This document shows, piece after piece, positions 62,700 through 64,000 of a DNA stretch of 64,000 nucleotides. Position 1 is the stretch's first letter, and each line of letters starts with the position of its first letter. The stretch lies in assembly GCA_900095095.1 (NCBI GenBank), contig FMBT01000435.1, positions 1 through 64,000 on the forward strand, written 5' to 3'. The translations under genes and the position numbers were made by a program. The notes below the pieces were generated by a model. The model ran no database searches and was not told where the DNA came from. It worked only from the letters and a program-made list of their open reading frames with translations. This stretch comes from Fragilariopsis cylindrus CCMP1102. Its lineage: Eukaryota > Bacillariophyta > Bacillariophyceae > Bacillariales > Bacillariaceae.

Positions 62700-63357
62700 C
62701 TAGAACTAACTTATTGATACTGATTTTAAATATATGCGATGCGGTAGTTGTATGATTGTAACCGATGATGTCCAAATGTACTGTTGTCGAGATACGAGGT
62801 GTCAAGAGTGGCGATGGGCGATGATTATGAATAAAAGTTTAATGAGCAAATAAATTCGTGTAACTTACAAGTTCAAAAGTACGTACTAATTTGCCATAAG
62901 ACTCGACTCACTCGTGACTTACCAAGGTATGTATTGACGAGACAATAATAGGAAGGTAGGATATTCGAAGTCGCGTTTTATTGATTTGGAACAGCCGCCG
63001 AAGAATTTTCTCTCATATCTCTCATCTTCACATAGATCCTAGTGCCATTTAATGCATTTCACTATTCAATACAGTACTGCATTAAAAGTTTCAAAAGAAC
63101 AATTGTATATGCTCGGACAAAGAAGAAATTGCTTTCGATACGGCGTTAAAGATGAATTTGTTGATATTGTGAAAGAAAAACTAAGTGAACGATAGCGTGG
63201 GATCCGTACTTGATGAACTCAATTTTTAATACTCGTCTAAGTCTCTACTAGCGTAGCTTGTAAAGCAGTGACTAGTTAAGTAAGCCTCTAGAATCAAGTA
63301 AGGTCTATAAGCACAAACGTATTAAACCTACTCTAGCTGAATTGAATCTTCAGTAAT
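62700..63357. other. Intergenic region
   Basis: 658 bp between the plastid FKBP start and the CCCH gene stop, both on the minus strand. It should hold the FKBP promoter and the CCCH gene 3' UTR. No gene recognised. Confidence 0.4.
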
Positions 63358-63969
63358 TTATTTTCGAGGACGGCCGTAGTGGTGATTGTGATCGTGATGA
63401 CGACGGTGGTCACAACGTTGCTCGTTCCGTTGATAGTGTTGCTCATTGCGTTGATGATGATGAGGAAATCGACCATTTTGCTGACCCCCTCTTTGCTGTG
63501 AGATCGGCGGACGCCATTGACTGTGTCTGATAAAAACTGTGTATCGTAGATTATTCAGTGCTTCAACTTTCGAACGAAACCAGCTGGTACCATATTCGCT
63601 TACGTATCCAGATTTCAAAAGATTCTGTGCGTATACAATCGTTTTTGACGAGTGGTCAATATGTGCTGCTGTCCACCATAATTCAGATCCGAGAGGCATA
63701 GACTTGAAGTCCACTACATTTTTTTTAAGTACTGGTAACTGATTCCAAGGTGGTATCGTTGGTAACGATTCAGTCTTCAATGGTGAAAAATCATCATGCC
63801 AAAAACGGCAACTCCGAGTTTTGAAAAATCTACAGGAATTGCCATCCTTACAGCGTCGCATATTTCTGTTGTAAATGACCCAGGTTTGAGATTTGAGAAA
63901 CGGTAAGATCGGGCGTGACAAGTTGTCGGATTGCTGAGATGCTGAATCATTGCCAGATGACGATTGCAT
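63358..63969 (-). CDS. CCCH zinc-finger protein with His/Arg-rich tail (may be 5' truncated)
   Basis: A 203-residue ORF from Met 63969. The same frame stays open to the window edge (preceding codons read ...SDTDTSEV), so the true start may lie outside. A C-x5-C-x5-C-x3-H zinc finger (RRCKDGNSCRFFKTRSCRFW followed by H) is at ~38-58, typical of RNA-binding CCCH proteins, but the usual loop aromatics are only partly kept. The middle (PLGSELWWTAAHIDHSSKTI, VEALNNLRYTVFIRH) has no family match. The C-terminus (~150-203) is a His/Arg/Gln repeat tract (RNEQHYQRNEQRCDHRRHHD). A role in RNA metabolism is inferred. Confidence 0.6.
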   Translation of the reverse strand: MQSSSGNDSASQQSDNLSRPILPFLKSQTWVIYNRNMRRCKDGNSCRFFKTRSCRFWHDDFSPLKTESLPTIPPWNQLPVLKKNVVDFKSMPLGSELWWTAAHIDHSSKTIVYAQNLLKSGYVSEYGTSWFRSKVEALNNLRYTVFIRHSQWRPPISQQRGGQQNGRFPHHHQRNEQHYQRNEQRCDHRRHHDHNHHYGRPRK

Positions 63970-64000
63970 GACTTCGCTTGTATCCGTATCCGACCTCTTA

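Overview
This window looks like nuclear DNA of a photosynthetic stramenopile, most probably a diatom. It is AT-rich, has short GT-AG introns (95-242 nt) and is full of trinucleotide and homopolymer low-complexity tracts. Three things point to diatoms: a plastid-type FKBP with an ADAF-like presequence motif (61875-62699), a decayed copy of the diatom LPPxIGxL leucine-rich-repeat family (32722-33880), and a Cys-rich tetraspan membrane protein of a type I associate with diatoms. No rRNA, tRNA, CRISPR array or recognisable intact transposon was seen.

Layout. 0-13 kb: S9A oligopeptidase, divergently paired ribosomal proteins eL15 and eL28, an ExoIII/APE-type nuclease, a Ded1/DDX3-type DEAD-box helicase, and a MATH-BTB protein with a RanBP2 zinc finger and FG-like repeats inserted in its BTB domain. 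13-28 kb: an Ariadne-type RBR ubiquitin ligase, a hypothetical protein, an LEA-like 11-mer repeat protein lying between two direct repeats, a secreted NlpC/P60-like protein, a small RING protein, a TRMT2A-type tRNA methyltransferase, a broken phytanoyl-CoA dioxygenase-like gene and a cysteine-less secretory glutaredoxin. This stretch is rich in paired dispersed repeats (named R1-R4 here). 28-39 kb: a LURP-one-like protein, a large type II membrane protein resembling a glycosyltransferase with an internal domain duplication, the LRR pseudogene, a tetraspan membrane protein and a zinc-finger SDR. 39-53 kb: a translin-TRAX fusion, an App1-type phosphatase, a GNAT protein, a cytochrome-b5-reductase-like enzyme, a membrane protein of unknown role, a ~1,570-residue PDZ-like/ankyrin protein and a small membrane protein. 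54-64 kb: a 1,486-residue receptor joining a PhnD-like ectodomain, a Ser/Thr kinase, a histidine kinase and a receiver, then two FKBP isomerases and a CCCH zinc-finger gene that may run off the window.

The most interesting items are (1) the four-part receptor at 54212-58999 and (2) the single-chain translin-TRAX, a predicted one-polypeptide form of the C3PO ribonuclease, at 39665-41607.

A data-quality pattern also affects reading. At least ten otherwise conserved genes, including essential eL15, need one extra base at one or more points, usually beside A/T or C/G runs; almost none need a base removed. The simplest explanation is residual homopolymer deletions in a long-read assembly. Such genes are annotated over their full span with the break positions given.
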